Below, piece after piece: positions 1 through 9,138 of a stretch of 64,000 bases of DNA. The translations under genes and the position numbers were made by a program. Under the pieces are notes generated by a model. It did no database searches and was not told where the DNA came from. It saw only the letters and a program-made list of their open reading frames with translations. The number at the start of each line of letters is the position of its first letter. The first letter of the stretch is position 1. The stretch is from Candidozyma auris. Taxonomy: Eukaryota; Ascomycota; Pichiomycetes; Serinales; Metschnikowiaceae. The stretch covers positions 620,001 through 684,000 of the forward strand of contig NC_072815.1 in assembly GCF_003013715.1 (NCBI RefSeq), given 5' to 3'.

Positions 1-80
1 TTTATTGATCCACCTTGCAATGGTAGACAGCTATACCTGTAGCCATACGACCACCATGCCTCACTGTTACATCCTAGTGT

Positions 81-1163
81 TTAGACCCTAGCAGAGTGGT
101 TGAAGTCTATGCCTTTTTGTTCGGGAACAATTGTCATCACCTTACCGGTTCTAATTTGGCTTTCAATGTTGTCAACAGTGAAATTTTCCATGTTCCTGAG
201 CGCCTGATGGGTCCAAGTGCCCATGTGAGGCAACGATACGACGTTGTCCATCTCGTATAACTCTTTTGGAACACTTGGTTCGTGCTCAAACACGTCACCA
301 CCAAATGCCCCGATCTTTCCCAGCTTTAATTCCTCAATAAGCACCTGCTCATCGATGATGGCACCTCTAGCGGTGTTGACAAGAATCACACCATCCTTCA
401 TCTTTGCAATGGCTTCTTTGTTGATCAAATGGTGTGTCTTGGGGTTCAATGGCACCGAAATAAGCAAGACGTCGCTCTGAGCCAACAACTCGTCAAAACC
501 CACATACTCGGCAACACCCTCCAATCCCGGCTCTAGCCTTGACCGGTTATAGTAGAGAATCTTTTCGAACCCAAATGGAACCAAGCGGTCGCGAATGGCT
601 CGGCCAATTCCGCCCATCCCCAAAATACCCACAGTCAAACCTTCTGGATCTTTGCCCACTCCGACACCTCTGCCTATCTCTGGCTTTGTCCAGTTACCTT
701 GCACTAAGTTGTCGTGCCCAATCTGGAAGTTTCTCATCGCTGCAAGCGTTAGGTAAACGGCAGTAAGCGCTGTTGGGGCCTCCACGGGCGTTGTCACATT
801 GGAAAGCTGAATGTTTCTTTCAGTCAATGGCTCGGGATCAATCTGGTCGTAGCCGGCTCCATTGTGGGAAAGTGATACCACGGAATCAGGCAAAGCGTCC
901 ACCACCTCTTTATCGAATCTTCCCGTTTGCGTTACGCTGGGGAACGTGCGTGCAATATTGGTAACGTGAGAATACTTGGACTTCAAGTCCCTCAAGAACT
1001 CTTCTCTATTCTTGGACTCACAGTCCACAACCGTGGCGATCTCTTGCAATTTGGACCATTTTTCAGCGGAATATGGCCACTGGCCAATTCTGAGCACAAC
1101 GGGTTTTTCAGCGGTCATTGAGAGGAAACGTCGATGCAGAATCTTAGACAAGGCTTGTCTCAT
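81..1163 (-). CDS. GOR1: D-2-hydroxyacid dehydrogenase, glyoxylate reductase type
   Basis: The 360-residue product is an NAD(P)-dependent D-isomer 2-hydroxyacid dehydrogenase that resembles yeast glyoxylate/hydroxypyruvate reductase Gor1 (350 aa) along its whole length. Visible marks are the Rossmann glycine motif GILGMGGIGRAI in mid-protein, the catalytic Arg in NTARGAIID, the Glu in FEHEP and the His in LPHMGTWT. The expected role is reduction of glyoxylate to glycolate. The first 15 residues (MRQALSKILHRRFLS) are basic and lack acidic residues, like a mitochondrial presequence. A second in-frame ATG at 1118 would give a cytosolic form starting MTAEKPVV. Both starts are plausible and dual targeting is inference. 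A cluster of C5/G5 elements lies upstream. Confidence 0.9.
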   Translation of the reverse strand: MRQALSKILHRRFLSMTAEKPVVLRIGQWPYSAEKWSKLQEIATVVDCESKNREEFLRDLKSKYSHVTNIARTFPSVTQTGRFDKEVVDALPDSVVSLSHNGAGYDQIDPEPLTERNIQLSNVTTPVEAPTALTAVYLTLAAMRNFQIGHDNLVQGNWTKPEIGRGVGVGKDPEGLTVGILGMGGIGRAIRDRLVPFGFEKILYYNRSRLEPGLEGVAEYVGFDELLAQSDVLLISVPLNPKTHHLINKEAIAKMKDGVILVNTARGAIIDEQVLIEELKLGKIGAFGGDVFEHEPSVPKELYEMDNVVSLPHMGTWTHQALRNMENFTVDNIESQIRTGKVMTIVPEQKGIDFNHSARV

Positions 1164-1301
1164 TCAAAAAAAGTTTCCGAAAGGTAGAATTAAACCGGCT
1201 TTTATAGGTCTTCTCGCGGGGACTTGCCCATGGAAATTCCGACATGGTGTGCCTATACCGCTGAGGGCATAGAGCTTATAGAGTATAGAGATAAGAATGC
1301 G

Positions 1302-1385
1302 CCCCCACGCTTGATGGAGGCTGCCCCCACGTCTTTACCAAAATCGCTAGTCCGAGGACATCTTGTGGGGGACACTTTGGGGGTC
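1302..1385. promoter_or_regulatory. Cluster of CCCCCAC/GTGGGGG elements upstream of GOR1
   Basis: CCCCCAC occurs at 1302-1308 and again at 1324-1330. Its inverse GTGGGGG lies at 1365-1371, and another G5 run ends near 1383. Fungal C2H2 factors of the Mig1, Adr1 and Msn2 type bind C/G-rich cores of this kind (CCCCRC, CCCCT). The cluster is about 140-220 bp upstream of GOR1, in the 272-bp gap between GOR1 and the 3' end of APE3. Which factor binds is not known. Confidence 0.35.
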
Positions 1386-1435
1386 TGTGAAACGATAACT
1401 TGCATTTAAAACTACTTGCGAGGCACCGTGCTTGT

Positions 1436-3007
1436 CTAAAAAATCAACTTGGAGCCGCGATATGGGAAAGTGTCGGTCACCTTAGTGGAGCTCTGAGCAG
1501 AAACATCAGAAACCTCTCTCTCGGGGAAACCTTCAAAGCTCTTCGCATAGGTAGCAACAGAGTGGGCAATCAACTTGGTGTTAACCAACCAGGCTTCGTA
1601 GTCGGGGTTAGACAAGTCGTCGCACAACTGGTGGTAGCATGGGTCGAACCACTTGCCGGCCTCACCACCAAATTGCTCCTGGCCCTTCTTAGTCTTGACC
1701 TTTTCAGCACCAGTAGCAATACCACCAGCAGGAATACCAGCGTCGATGAATCCGACGTAGTCGCTTCTACCGTCAAACTCAATCAAAGTGTAATTCAATC
1801 CGTGGTCCTTGTACCAGTTGATGTAAAGGTCCTTCAAGTCGCCAGAACCGTTAGGGTGATCTTTGTTGTTGGCATCGTACACCTCGTATTCGTAGTTAGG
1901 AGAAGCCATCATGTCATAATCCATGAACAATCTAATTTTTTTGTTCTCCTTTGGGGAAAGAGACTGAGCATAAGCATACGAGCCTAAAAGTCCCTCCTCC
2001 TCAGCAGCCCACCAGGCAAAACGAACAGCATTGTTTACCTTGTACTTGGTCAATTGCTTAGCAACTTCAAGTAAAGAAATTGTACCTGAACCATCGTCAT
2101 TAATACCAGGTCCTTCAGCGACAGAATCGGAATGAGCGCCCAAGGACACAACGTTATCGTGGTCGCCCTTGATAGTTTCCGCAATCACATTGAGAGTCTT
2201 GATCTTCTTGATGTACGAGTCAACGTAAAGGGTGGTTTCAAACTTGTGCTTGGGGTTCTTCTTCAATTTGTCAATATATTTTTGAGCATCCTCCTTGCTG
2301 ATTGAAACTGTGGGAACCTCCTCTCCAGTTGGCTCACCCAAAGTACCGTGCAATGGAGCATCCTTGTCGTAGATAATTGCCCCAGCTGCACCAGCTTTGC
2401 CAGCGTTGATGGACTTGTTGCCGAAAGCACACTCACCTCTCTCGATCAACGCAATGTTACCTTCAGTTAAGTTCTTAGGAAAATCAGAAAGATCACAACC
2501 AAAGTTGTCAACCAAAACCAAGTTGCTGTGCACTGGTTTCTTGCCTGGAGTTGGTGGTGTGAGAGACAAGGCCAGCAAGGACTTTGGTTTCTCACCGTCA
2601 ATCAAAAGCGAAACAGAATTAATCTGACCATCAATTGCCTCGAACTTTTGCACATCAATGGTGTAGTAATCACTTAATTTGCCCAATTCATGCTTGATAT
2701 ATGCGATTGTTGCCCAGTGACCTGGAGAGCCAATCACTCTTGTAGGGTGGCCATATTTCTTTTCGGATTTCTGAGCAATCGCGTACAACTTCTCTGCTCT
2801 CTCCTTCAAGGCCTCGGTAGAGATGGTAGCCTGCAACTTCTCACTGTCAACCTCGGGCTTTCCCCAAGGTGGCCAGGGGAACTTCCAAGAGGCGGTAATT
2901 GGCAATTGAAGTTCAGCATCTCCAATTATAATGTCATTGAAAATGTCAACAGGGGTTGCAGAGGCAGCACCTAAAATAGCGAGCGCAGTGGCAAATGAAA
3001 GTTTCAT
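1436..3007 (-). CDS. APE3: Vacuolar aminopeptidase Y (M28 metallopeptidase)
   Basis: The 523-residue product is a secretory-pathway zinc aminopeptidase matching yeast vacuolar aminopeptidase Y (537 aa). The start at 3007 opens a signal peptide (MKLSFATALAILGAASATP); the open frame runs further upstream but only from a GTG. A protease-associated (PA) domain occupies roughly residues 165-290. The M28 catalytic domain follows, with metal ligands visible in LGAHSDS and INDDGSG, the acidic EEEG motif, the DYDMM segment and a C-terminal HQLCDD. The family is made as a proenzyme and processed in the vacuole, so the residues between signal and PA domain are probably the propeptide. JEM1 ends 168 bp upstream and is read in the same direction. 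Confidence 0.93.
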   Translation of the reverse strand: MKLSFATALAILGAASATPVDIFNDIIIGDAELQLPITASWKFPWPPWGKPEVDSEKLQATISTEALKERAEKLYAIAQKSEKKYGHPTRVIGSPGHWATIAYIKHELGKLSDYYTIDVQKFEAIDGQINSVSLLIDGEKPKSLLALSLTPPTPGKKPVHSNLVLVDNFGCDLSDFPKNLTEGNIALIERGECAFGNKSINAGKAGAAGAIIYDKDAPLHGTLGEPTGEEVPTVSISKEDAQKYIDKLKKNPKHKFETTLYVDSYIKKIKTLNVIAETIKGDHDNVVSLGAHSDSVAEGPGINDDGSGTISLLEVAKQLTKYKVNNAVRFAWWAAEEEGLLGSYAYAQSLSPKENKKIRLFMDYDMMASPNYEYEVYDANNKDHPNGSGDLKDLYINWYKDHGLNYTLIEFDGRSDYVGFIDAGIPAGGIATGAEKVKTKKGQEQFGGEAGKWFDPCYHQLCDDLSNPDYEAWLVNTKLIAHSVATYAKSFEGFPEREVSDVSAQSSTKVTDTFPYRGSKLIF

Positions 3008-3175
3008 GTTTGTTTCGTTTGCCAGCTGAGTGGATAGGAAGAAAAAACGCAGAAGGCAAGGCCCAACGAACGACTCATTATGGGCCCACAAACACCCGTG
3101 CACCACAAGTCAGCATCTGCCAGCATAAGCGGCTTACCGATAAGAAACGCGGCTTGCAGCCTTAAGAATCATTCA

Positions 3176-5056
3176 TCACTTCTTTCTCTGTTTCCGCTGT
3201 TGATGCTGTTTGGCTTGCTGGAACTTAATGTTGCCGAAATTGAAACCATTTCCACCGAAGCGTATTCCACCATTGCCAAAATTAAAACCAAAATTAGGGT
3301 TGCCTTGAAACTGGAATCCGCCACCGCTATTACGGTTTTGGAAACCTCTCGCTTGACCTTCACGTTCCCTATCGTAAATCTCTCGAGATTCCTTGTTGGA
3401 TAAGACTTCGTAAGCTTCATTAATTTCTTGCATTTTCTGCTCAACTCCTTTTTCATCGAGATCACCGCCTTTATATTTGTCTGGGTGGTACTTCAAGGTT
3501 TGCGTTCTGTACGCCTTTTTTATAGTCCTATCATCGGCATCACGCAGAATGTCCAACACCTTGTAGTAGTCCTTGGAAGCATCACTTCTCATTTGTTGTT
3601 GCTGTTGTTGTTGCTGCTGGTGCTGCTGTTGTTGGCGGTACCATTGCTGCTGTTGCCTTTGTTGTTCCTTTTGAAATTTGGCTTGCTGCTGCTTCTGCTG
3701 CTTCTGCTGCACTTTTTCAATCACTGACCATCTTTTTTGGAACGCTGCCGTCTTGCCAACATGCTTGTTGAATTGTGAGAGAAGTTCACGAGCTCCAGCG
3801 TAGTTCTTCTTCTTAAGCTGCTCGTCAATTTGTGGAGCATGCTTGGGAAAAAAGAGCCTACCAGCCTCCTCGATAGCTGCAGCACAAATCCCTTTACAGT
3901 TTGAGGTCTTATCTGAATAGATGGCTGCTTCGCAGCGTAAGCGTGTCAAGTCTCGGTATAATTTTAAGCTCAGGTATAGCTTTTCATCACCGAGTTCCTG
4001 GCTAGCAAATTCTTTGGTCAAGAGTAAAAGGTAATCGAAGTTTGTCTTCACAGATGATGGTAGGCTTTTTTGTTCTCGCTTGGGCACCAAAAGTTGGTCG
4101 CTGTTCAAAAGATCATGTAGGCGCTTCCAGTCAAAATGGAAAGAGTCAAACTTCTCATCACTGAGATCGCTGGCCTCATCGGAAAGAGGATATAGAAACC
4201 CATCAAGAATAGAATATTCTTCTAGCGGCTTTAAGATCTCTTGATACCTCGAAAATGTTTTTGATAGAATACCACACTGTTTATTGTCATTCTCCAATTT
4301 CAAGCAGTTCTTAGCAATCGTCCAAGCATTTCGAAAACTTGTACGTGCGAATAAAAGGTACTTGGAATATTCGCCATACCTATGCAAATCTTTTTGTGAC
4401 ACCCTCTTGAGCAAGTTCGAGTAATCCGCCAACACACCGGTAAGAGCGTCGTCAGACACCTTTTTATCCTTACCCAAAGCCTGTACAGCTTTCTTTTTGT
4501 TGCAGGCTAAATGAAGTTCAATCACAGCAGGATTATCGGGCGTAAATGGTTGGAGCTCTTCCTCAATCACCGCCAAGCATTCATCTGGGTCATATTTCTT
4601 CATCTTGCCCTCCAACACACCACTGAGTTTGTTGAAGGATTTTTCCCAGGAGGCTATTTGCTTAAGCAATTCTGGATCAGCCTTCTCACCTAAAACTCTT
4701 TTGACGGCGGCAAAATCCCCTCTTTTGACCATAATATCCCTGAACTTGTCCCTTGCAGGTTTCGAACCTGGATCTAACGTAAGCACCGTTTCGAGATCCT
4801 CGATGGCAGAAGTCATCTTGTTTAGACTGATCTCAACAAGTGCTCTGTTATAAAGTGCCGTGACAAGAGAACTCTTCTCCAGAGAATCTGCACTATGAAG
4901 GTCCTGAATCAACCTGTCAAACTCATCTAGAACTTTCATCGAAGGCCCATCAGATCTTAGAAGAGACTGAGTCTGCTTGAGTCTCGTGAGATAGTCTTCT
5001 GCAAAGACAGTAGCGAACAAGAAAACCAGGATCGTATATAGAAATAAACGGGCCAT
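3176..5056 (-). CDS. JEM1: ER-lumenal J-protein with TPR-like repeats (Jem1/DNAJC3 type)
   Basis: The 626-residue protein begins with a clear signal peptide ([19 protein letters not shown]). It continues with a long helical, TPR-like region to about residue 440, then a Gln/Lys-rich linker of about 45 residues encoded at 3593-3715. A J domain at about 496-565 carries the YHPDKYKGG loop. A Gly/Phe-rich tail and basic end follow (QQRKQRKK). Length and order fit yeast Jem1 (645 aa), an ER Hsp40 that stimulates Kar2/BiP in ER-associated degradation and karyogamy. The TPR, J and G/F order also recalls metazoan DNAJC3/P58IPK, so the symbol is less certain than the family. No KDEL-type retention signal is seen at the C terminus. 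Confidence 0.8.
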   Translation of the reverse strand: MARLFLYTILVFLFATVFAEDYLTRLKQTQSLLRSDGPSMKVLDEFDRLIQDLHSADSLEKSSLVTALYNRALVEISLNKMTSAIEDLETVLTLDPGSKPARDKFRDIMVKRGDFAAVKRVLGEKADPELLKQIASWEKSFNKLSGVLEGKMKKYDPDECLAVIEEELQPFTPDNPAVIELHLACNKKKAVQALGKDKKVSDDALTGVLADYSNLLKRVSQKDLHRYGEYSKYLLFARTSFRNAWTIAKNCLKLENDNKQCGILSKTFSRYQEILKPLEEYSILDGFLYPLSDEASDLSDEKFDSFHFDWKRLHDLLNSDQLLVPKREQKSLPSSVKTNFDYLLLLTKEFASQELGDEKLYLSLKLYRDLTRLRCEAAIYSDKTSNCKGICAAAIEEAGRLFFPKHAPQIDEQLKKKNYAGARELLSQFNKHVGKTAAFQKRWSVIEKVQQKQQKQQQAKFQKEQQRQQQQWYRQQQQHQQQQQQQQQMRSDASKDYYKVLDILRDADDRTIKKAYRTQTLKYHPDKYKGGDLDEKGVEQKMQEINEAYEVLSNKESREIYDREREGQARGFQNRNSGGGFQFQGNPNFGFNFGNGGIRFGGNGFNFGNIKFQQAKQHQQRKQRKK

Positions 5057-5127
5057 ATTCTGGATTAATAAATAGGAGCAGAAGAGTAGTAGTTAGTGGT
5101 TGTGGTTATCTGTGCGACCTTACCTTA

Positions 5128-5135
5128 GACACGTT
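5128..5135 (-). promoter_or_regulatory. Possible unfolded-protein-response element upstream of JEM1
   Basis: Read on the minus strand the site is AACGTGTC, about 72-79 bp before the JEM1 start. It contains the ACGTGTC core reported for Hac1-type UPR elements. One short match is weak evidence. The link rests on the gene downstream being an ER chaperone cofactor. Confidence 0.25.
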
Positions 5136-5261
5136 ATCGTTTTTCGCACCCATTTTCCTACACCATAACAGAAGGTTCTACGGACTACGGAGTTCAAATA
5201 CATATTTATGGTACATTAGATCATTTCTATTATGCTTGCGGTGACCCTTCGAAGGGTTTGC

Positions 5262-6464
5262 TCACTTGAAGAGCTTGGCCAAGGAGACAGCACCTTCGTC
5301 GTTCTTGGACATCACCTTGGCCACAGCCAACTCAAAGTCCTCTTGTGTGACATGTATTCTTCTCTCTCTCAAGGCGTACATGCCTGCTTCGGTGCACACA
5401 CCTTTCACGTCAGCACCTGAACAGCCTCCCATCTTCTCAGCGATTTTCCTCAAGTTAATACCTCTGGTCAAGTTCATTGACCTTGAGTGGATCTTCAAGA
5501 TATCGGTTCTTGCAGTAACTGTGGGTGCAGGGAACTCAATTTTCCTGTCGATTCTACCTGGTCTCAACAAGGCAGGGTCCAAGATATCCAATCTGTTCGT
5601 AGCCATGATGATTTTGATGTCTTTTGAACTCTCGAAACCATCCAATTGGTTGAGCAACTCCAACATGGTTCTCTGCACTTCAGAATCTCCTCCAGAGGAG
5701 CCCTCTACTCTTGATGAACCGATCGAGTCGATTTCGTCCATGAAGATAATCGATGGCGCATGTTCTCTAGCCATGACAAAAAGCTCACGAACCATTCTGG
5801 ACCCTTCGCCAATGTATTTTTGCACCAACTCTGAACCAGAGACTCTAATGAAACGACAGTCTGTGTGGTGGGCCACAGATCTGGCTAAAAGGGTCTTACC
5901 AGTACCTGGAGGGCCGTATAAAATAACACCTTTTGGCTGCTCAATACCCAAACTTTCAAAAAGCTCAGGGTGCTTCACGGGCAATTCGATCACTTCTTTA
6001 ATTTCCTTGATTTGCTTGTCCAAACCACCCACCATATCATACGTGGAGTCAGGAACTTTTTCAAGCATCATCAACGACACCAACGGATCCACTTTATTGG
6101 GCAAAATCTTGTGCAAGTCATACGAGTCAGCCTTGAGACAAACTCTTAATGAAGGCGTCAACTTCTTGATGTCGATGTCTTTGGTCACATTGACGATGTA
6201 TTTGCCCTCAGGATGTATTTTAACAAGCACTTTCTTTAAGCCCATCACTTTCACAACTTCTCCAACGTATGAGCCTGGCTCTTGAAGAAGTCTTAATTCA
6301 TCCTTCAATTGACGAACTTTACTGTTGAGTTTGTTTCTTTGCGCCTCCAATCTTCGCAAGTTTTGCGTGGTATTTTGAATTTTGATTTCCGTATCTTGGA
6401 TCTGTTGCTCAAAATAAGGCTTGATACCTCCTTCGTGGACATAAGGCGTGTCTACTGTGGTCAT
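5262..6464 (-). CDS. RPT6: 26S proteasome regulatory ATPase Rpt6
   Basis: The 400-residue product is the Rpt6/Sug1 AAA+ ATPase of the 19S base (405 aa in S. cerevisiae), one of six subunits that unfold and translocate ubiquitinated substrates. An N-terminal coiled coil spans about residues 15-60 and is followed by an OB fold. The AAA module has Walker A GPPGTGKT at 184-191, Walker B FMDEID at 241-246 and the arginine-finger segment [14 protein letters not shown]. Conservation is almost complete from the family motif [12 protein letters not shown] to the end. The C terminus is LFK, without the HbYX motif, as is normal for Rpt6. A proteasome-gene promoter element is found just upstream. Confidence 0.98.
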   Translation of the reverse strand: MTTVDTPYVHEGGIKPYFEQQIQDTEIKIQNTTQNLRRLEAQRNKLNSKVRQLKDELRLLQEPGSYVGEVVKVMGLKKVLVKIHPEGKYIVNVTKDIDIKKLTPSLRVCLKADSYDLHKILPNKVDPLVSLMMLEKVPDSTYDMVGGLDKQIKEIKEVIELPVKHPELFESLGIEQPKGVILYGPPGTGKTLLARSVAHHTDCRFIRVSGSELVQKYIGEGSRMVRELFVMAREHAPSIIFMDEIDSIGSSRVEGSSGGDSEVQRTMLELLNQLDGFESSKDIKIIMATNRLDILDPALLRPGRIDRKIEFPAPTVTARTDILKIHSRSMNLTRGINLRKIAEKMGGCSGADVKGVCTEAGMYALRERRIHVTQEDFELAVAKVMSKNDEGAVSLAKLFK

Positions 6465-6501
6465 GGTTAAAGGTGGACTATTACGTGAGTCTATAGATCA
6501 C

Positions 6502-6511
6502 TTTTGCCCTC
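6502..6511 (-). promoter_or_regulatory. Rpn4-type proteasome element (PACE-like)
   Basis: On the minus strand the site reads GAGGGCAAAA, 38-47 bp upstream of the RPT6 ATG. The S. cerevisiae PACE is GGTGGCAAA. The element reported for Candida albicans proteasome genes is GAAGGCAAAA, which differs from this one at a single base. Position and gene identity make an Rpn4 site likely. Confidence 0.55.
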
Positions 6512-6714
6512 TTGACGCTCGCTTCCACACGACCAAAGGGGGGACTGTATATAGGGAAACATTTTTCAAAAGATTTTGACTTGAGTGAAGACTTGAAGGT
6601 TGATAGAAAACCGGAGAGACTCATTTTTTAAGGAGCTGTGCTATTTAAACCTTGAATGCTTCTTTTGGGAATTGGTATGATGGCGGCCACGTATAATTCA
6701 TTGTCAAGGTAGCA

Positions 6715-6724
6715 GTCACGTGAC
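6715..6724. promoter_or_regulatory. Perfect GTCACGTGAC palindrome (Cbf1-type E-box)
   Basis: The ten bases form a perfect palindrome around CACGTG and match the RTCACRTG consensus of Cbf1. The site lies about 250 bp upstream of RPT6 and 750 bp upstream of the Cys-rich protein gene. Which gene it serves is unclear. Confidence 0.45.
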
Positions 6725-7470
6725 CGTAACCAACCACCACTTGTAGTGCCTTCTAGCATCATGAAACTGGGAATTGCAAGACAGTGATATGGTTTATATC
6801 TCTGCAAATTTATTGAAAAGCTCTTTGATATTGTATTTTTCCACTTGTAGACTAACATGCTGAAAGAGGGAGTATTTCGAGTACGGAAAATTTGCAGTCA
6901 TGTTGGGATGTTGGATATGGAACCCAAATATAGAATACTTTATACCAGAGCCAGTCATATTTTTTTCTGCTGGCATAATTCTAAAATTTGCAATCTGTGC
7001 ATGAGATATCGTTTACCTTCGCGGTTCCTCGAAAGGACTTCAAAGTGGAATACCTGCGTGAAAAATAGTGTCCAATAGAGAAATCTGGCTTCTACTGTTG
7101 AACACTCTTCACATGATCGATTCATTTCTATTACTAGTAGCACATAAATCTACTGTCAAATCCTGATAGCTTACATTTTGCTTGGGAAATACCCATCAAA
7201 GTAGATCCGATATCCCCGTCTACCCTTTTTGCGCTGCAGGTTCACATCCTCAACGCTACAGGGCCTAATCAGCATGAATTTTTTAAAAAGAACAAGTAAT
7301 CTTTATGAATCATCTTTCTACTTGTCGATTGTCCATACGTGTTGCCTGGGTTGATTCACATCCTGGGCCTTTCAATATGAACGGTCTCTCATCTCTTTGA
7401 AGTTGGTGCCTGAATCATGCAGCAGCCATAAGCAGGCAACGCGAAGTAGGAACCAGCGACTACTACAACC

Positions 7471-7758
7471 ATGAGACTCAAACTAATGGCGCTTTTGGCG
7501 TTGGCTGCCATTGCCTATGCCAATCAACAGTACTGTAAATGTGAATGTTCAGGCAATTCTGTCTTGGGCAAGATCGACAGGTGTGGGTTGTGCAACAGCA
7601 GCTGGTGCTTGCAGCAGAACGATAAGCTCTGCGAGGACGAGGAGGCCGAGGACATCATGATCAGTTGTTTTCAGATCGAGTCATCGAAAGAGAAGTTCAT
7701 TATTGTCGTATTTGTGTTGAGCGTGTTGGCCTTGCTAGTAGCAGGCTACTGGCGGTAA
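7471..7758 (+). CDS. Small Cys-rich type I membrane protein, function unknown
   Basis: The 95-residue protein has a signal peptide (about residues 1-17), a short lumenal or extracellular domain with eight cysteines (22, 24, 26, 38, 41, 46, 54, 66), and one membrane span near 76-93 ending in a two- or three-residue basic tail. The cysteine order is CxCxC, CxxC, C, C and then CFQ. A similar layout (CxCxC, NS, CxxC, CxxxxxxxC, CFQRxS, one TM) occurs, as I recall, in uncharacterised small proteins of filamentous fungi, which argues that this is a real conserved gene. It lies between RPT6 and eIF4G, which are neighbours in S. cerevisiae. No function can be assigned. Confidence 0.75.
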   Translation: MRLKLMALLALAAIAYANQQYCKCECSGNSVLGKIDRCGLCNSSWCLQQNDKLCEDEEAEDIMISCFQIESSKEKFIIVVFVLSVLALLVAGYWR

Positions 7759-9138
7759 GAGGACCGAACGAGGAGGGATCTTTAATTGGAGCTCAGTGAT
7801 ATGCCAAAGGTAGTAGAGACTGAGAGGTTACGATAATCTAGACTGTCTTTGGTGCAAATTGTCATAAAGATTAAGTGATGATCGGATTGGTTGATGGTAT
7901 TGGTCGATGGGATGTTGGACTTGAGACTGGAACGGAGGATCTACAAAAGCGCAATGCAGCACATAGATAGCTTCATGAATAGCGATTGCCAGCGTTTAGT
8001 CTTCATCTCGACATCAGATGAGGAAGAGAAAGCCAGGAAATCGGAGTGCTAGAAGTGCATGATTCGCTCTAGATGACGAGAAGGAGGTTACGTTGGAATC
8101 AGAATCGACCCTGGATGGTCTCTTGACTTTTGTGTTGTTGGCTGTGCCATTATTGAATGCTCTTCACAAACGGATTACTTTGCCCGCTTGATTGATTATC
8201 ACTCTATTGCAAAAGCCAATGACAGGTTCTTTATTACAAATCAGAGCTAAGAGCGCCAACGCCCTAATACGGGTTAAATATGACTAAAAGTGCTTGATAT
8301 GACCCTGAAAAGGCATTTCGCAATCTCCCATTACGACTTTCTCCTTCGTAATTGGTTCCCTTTAGTTTGACAATATGAAGTGGGCATCTGCATCAGGCGA
8401 AGTGTGTGCACCTGCAATGTACCTACTATCTGACCACTTTCGACATTTTCCTCGGGCAGTTCCATTTCTCTGCAATTACTAAGCCCAATGCCATCAGAAG
8501 TGAATGTGACCATCTAGCAGGGAAGCGATCTTTCGTCATGTGCACCCCAAGTGTGTCTCATCCCATGCCCAATTTGCGTACAAAAGTGAGTGCCCGGCTG
8601 CGACATAGCAAGGTTCTCGCCAAAGGTTTACCCGGTAGGGTTGACGTTGAAGAAGGATTTTGAGTCATATTTCACATGACTAAGAATTATAACTGATTCT
8701 TCAAGGACTAGGAATCCTCAAAACAATCAAAAGTTGATTGAGACCGCCCTTGGACCATCATCAGGTGAAGGCTCCATTGTGTCTGGAGAGTGCGAATGTG
8801 GTAATACGCAAGCGTAGTGCGACGACAGAGCAGGTGCAAGTGGAAGAGGAGCTCCCATGGCCAATATCCTGTTGGAGTTTCCCCAATTCCCCAAATTTGC
8901 AACACTAGGTCTACTAACTCTGCTGCTTTCAATTACACCAACTGTAAACCCTGTAGCAAAACCCTCGACTTCCACTTTTTCTCAAATCCTCTTTTGTCAC
9001 TCGGAGATCAAAAATCCATACACATTTCCACGCGCGAATCCAGTAGGATTTTTTTTTTTTTCATCTTTTTTCTTCGACCCTACCTTCTTTCACCAAGAAG
9101 TTTTCAGATCAAAAACCACCATTTTTTTCCTGAAAACC
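7759..9138. other. Intergenic region and eIF4G leader
   Basis: This 1.38-kb stretch has no supported gene. Its last 100 bases are pyrimidine-rich, with a T run near 9050-9062, typical of a yeast transcript leader. The frame of eIF4G stays open back to an ATG at 8857, but that extension encodes a Phe-rich, low-complexity sequence and is probably untranslated. Confidence 0.6.

Larger units (their letters stand above)
6465..7470. other. Divergent intergenic region between RPT6 and the Cys-rich protein gene
   Basis: This 1.0-kb spacer separates two divergently read genes and holds both promoters. The short open frames inside it lack recognisable protein features and overlap one another. The two sites that stand out are the Rpn4-like element at 6502 and a perfect E-box palindrome at 6715. 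No RNA gene was recognised. Confidence 0.6.

Noticed and set aside
5266..6285. A 339-codon open frame on the plus strand
   Set aside because: It is the exact antisense of RPT6, a strongly codon-biased and conserved gene, and its product has no recognisable features. Codon bias on one strand commonly keeps the opposite frame open.
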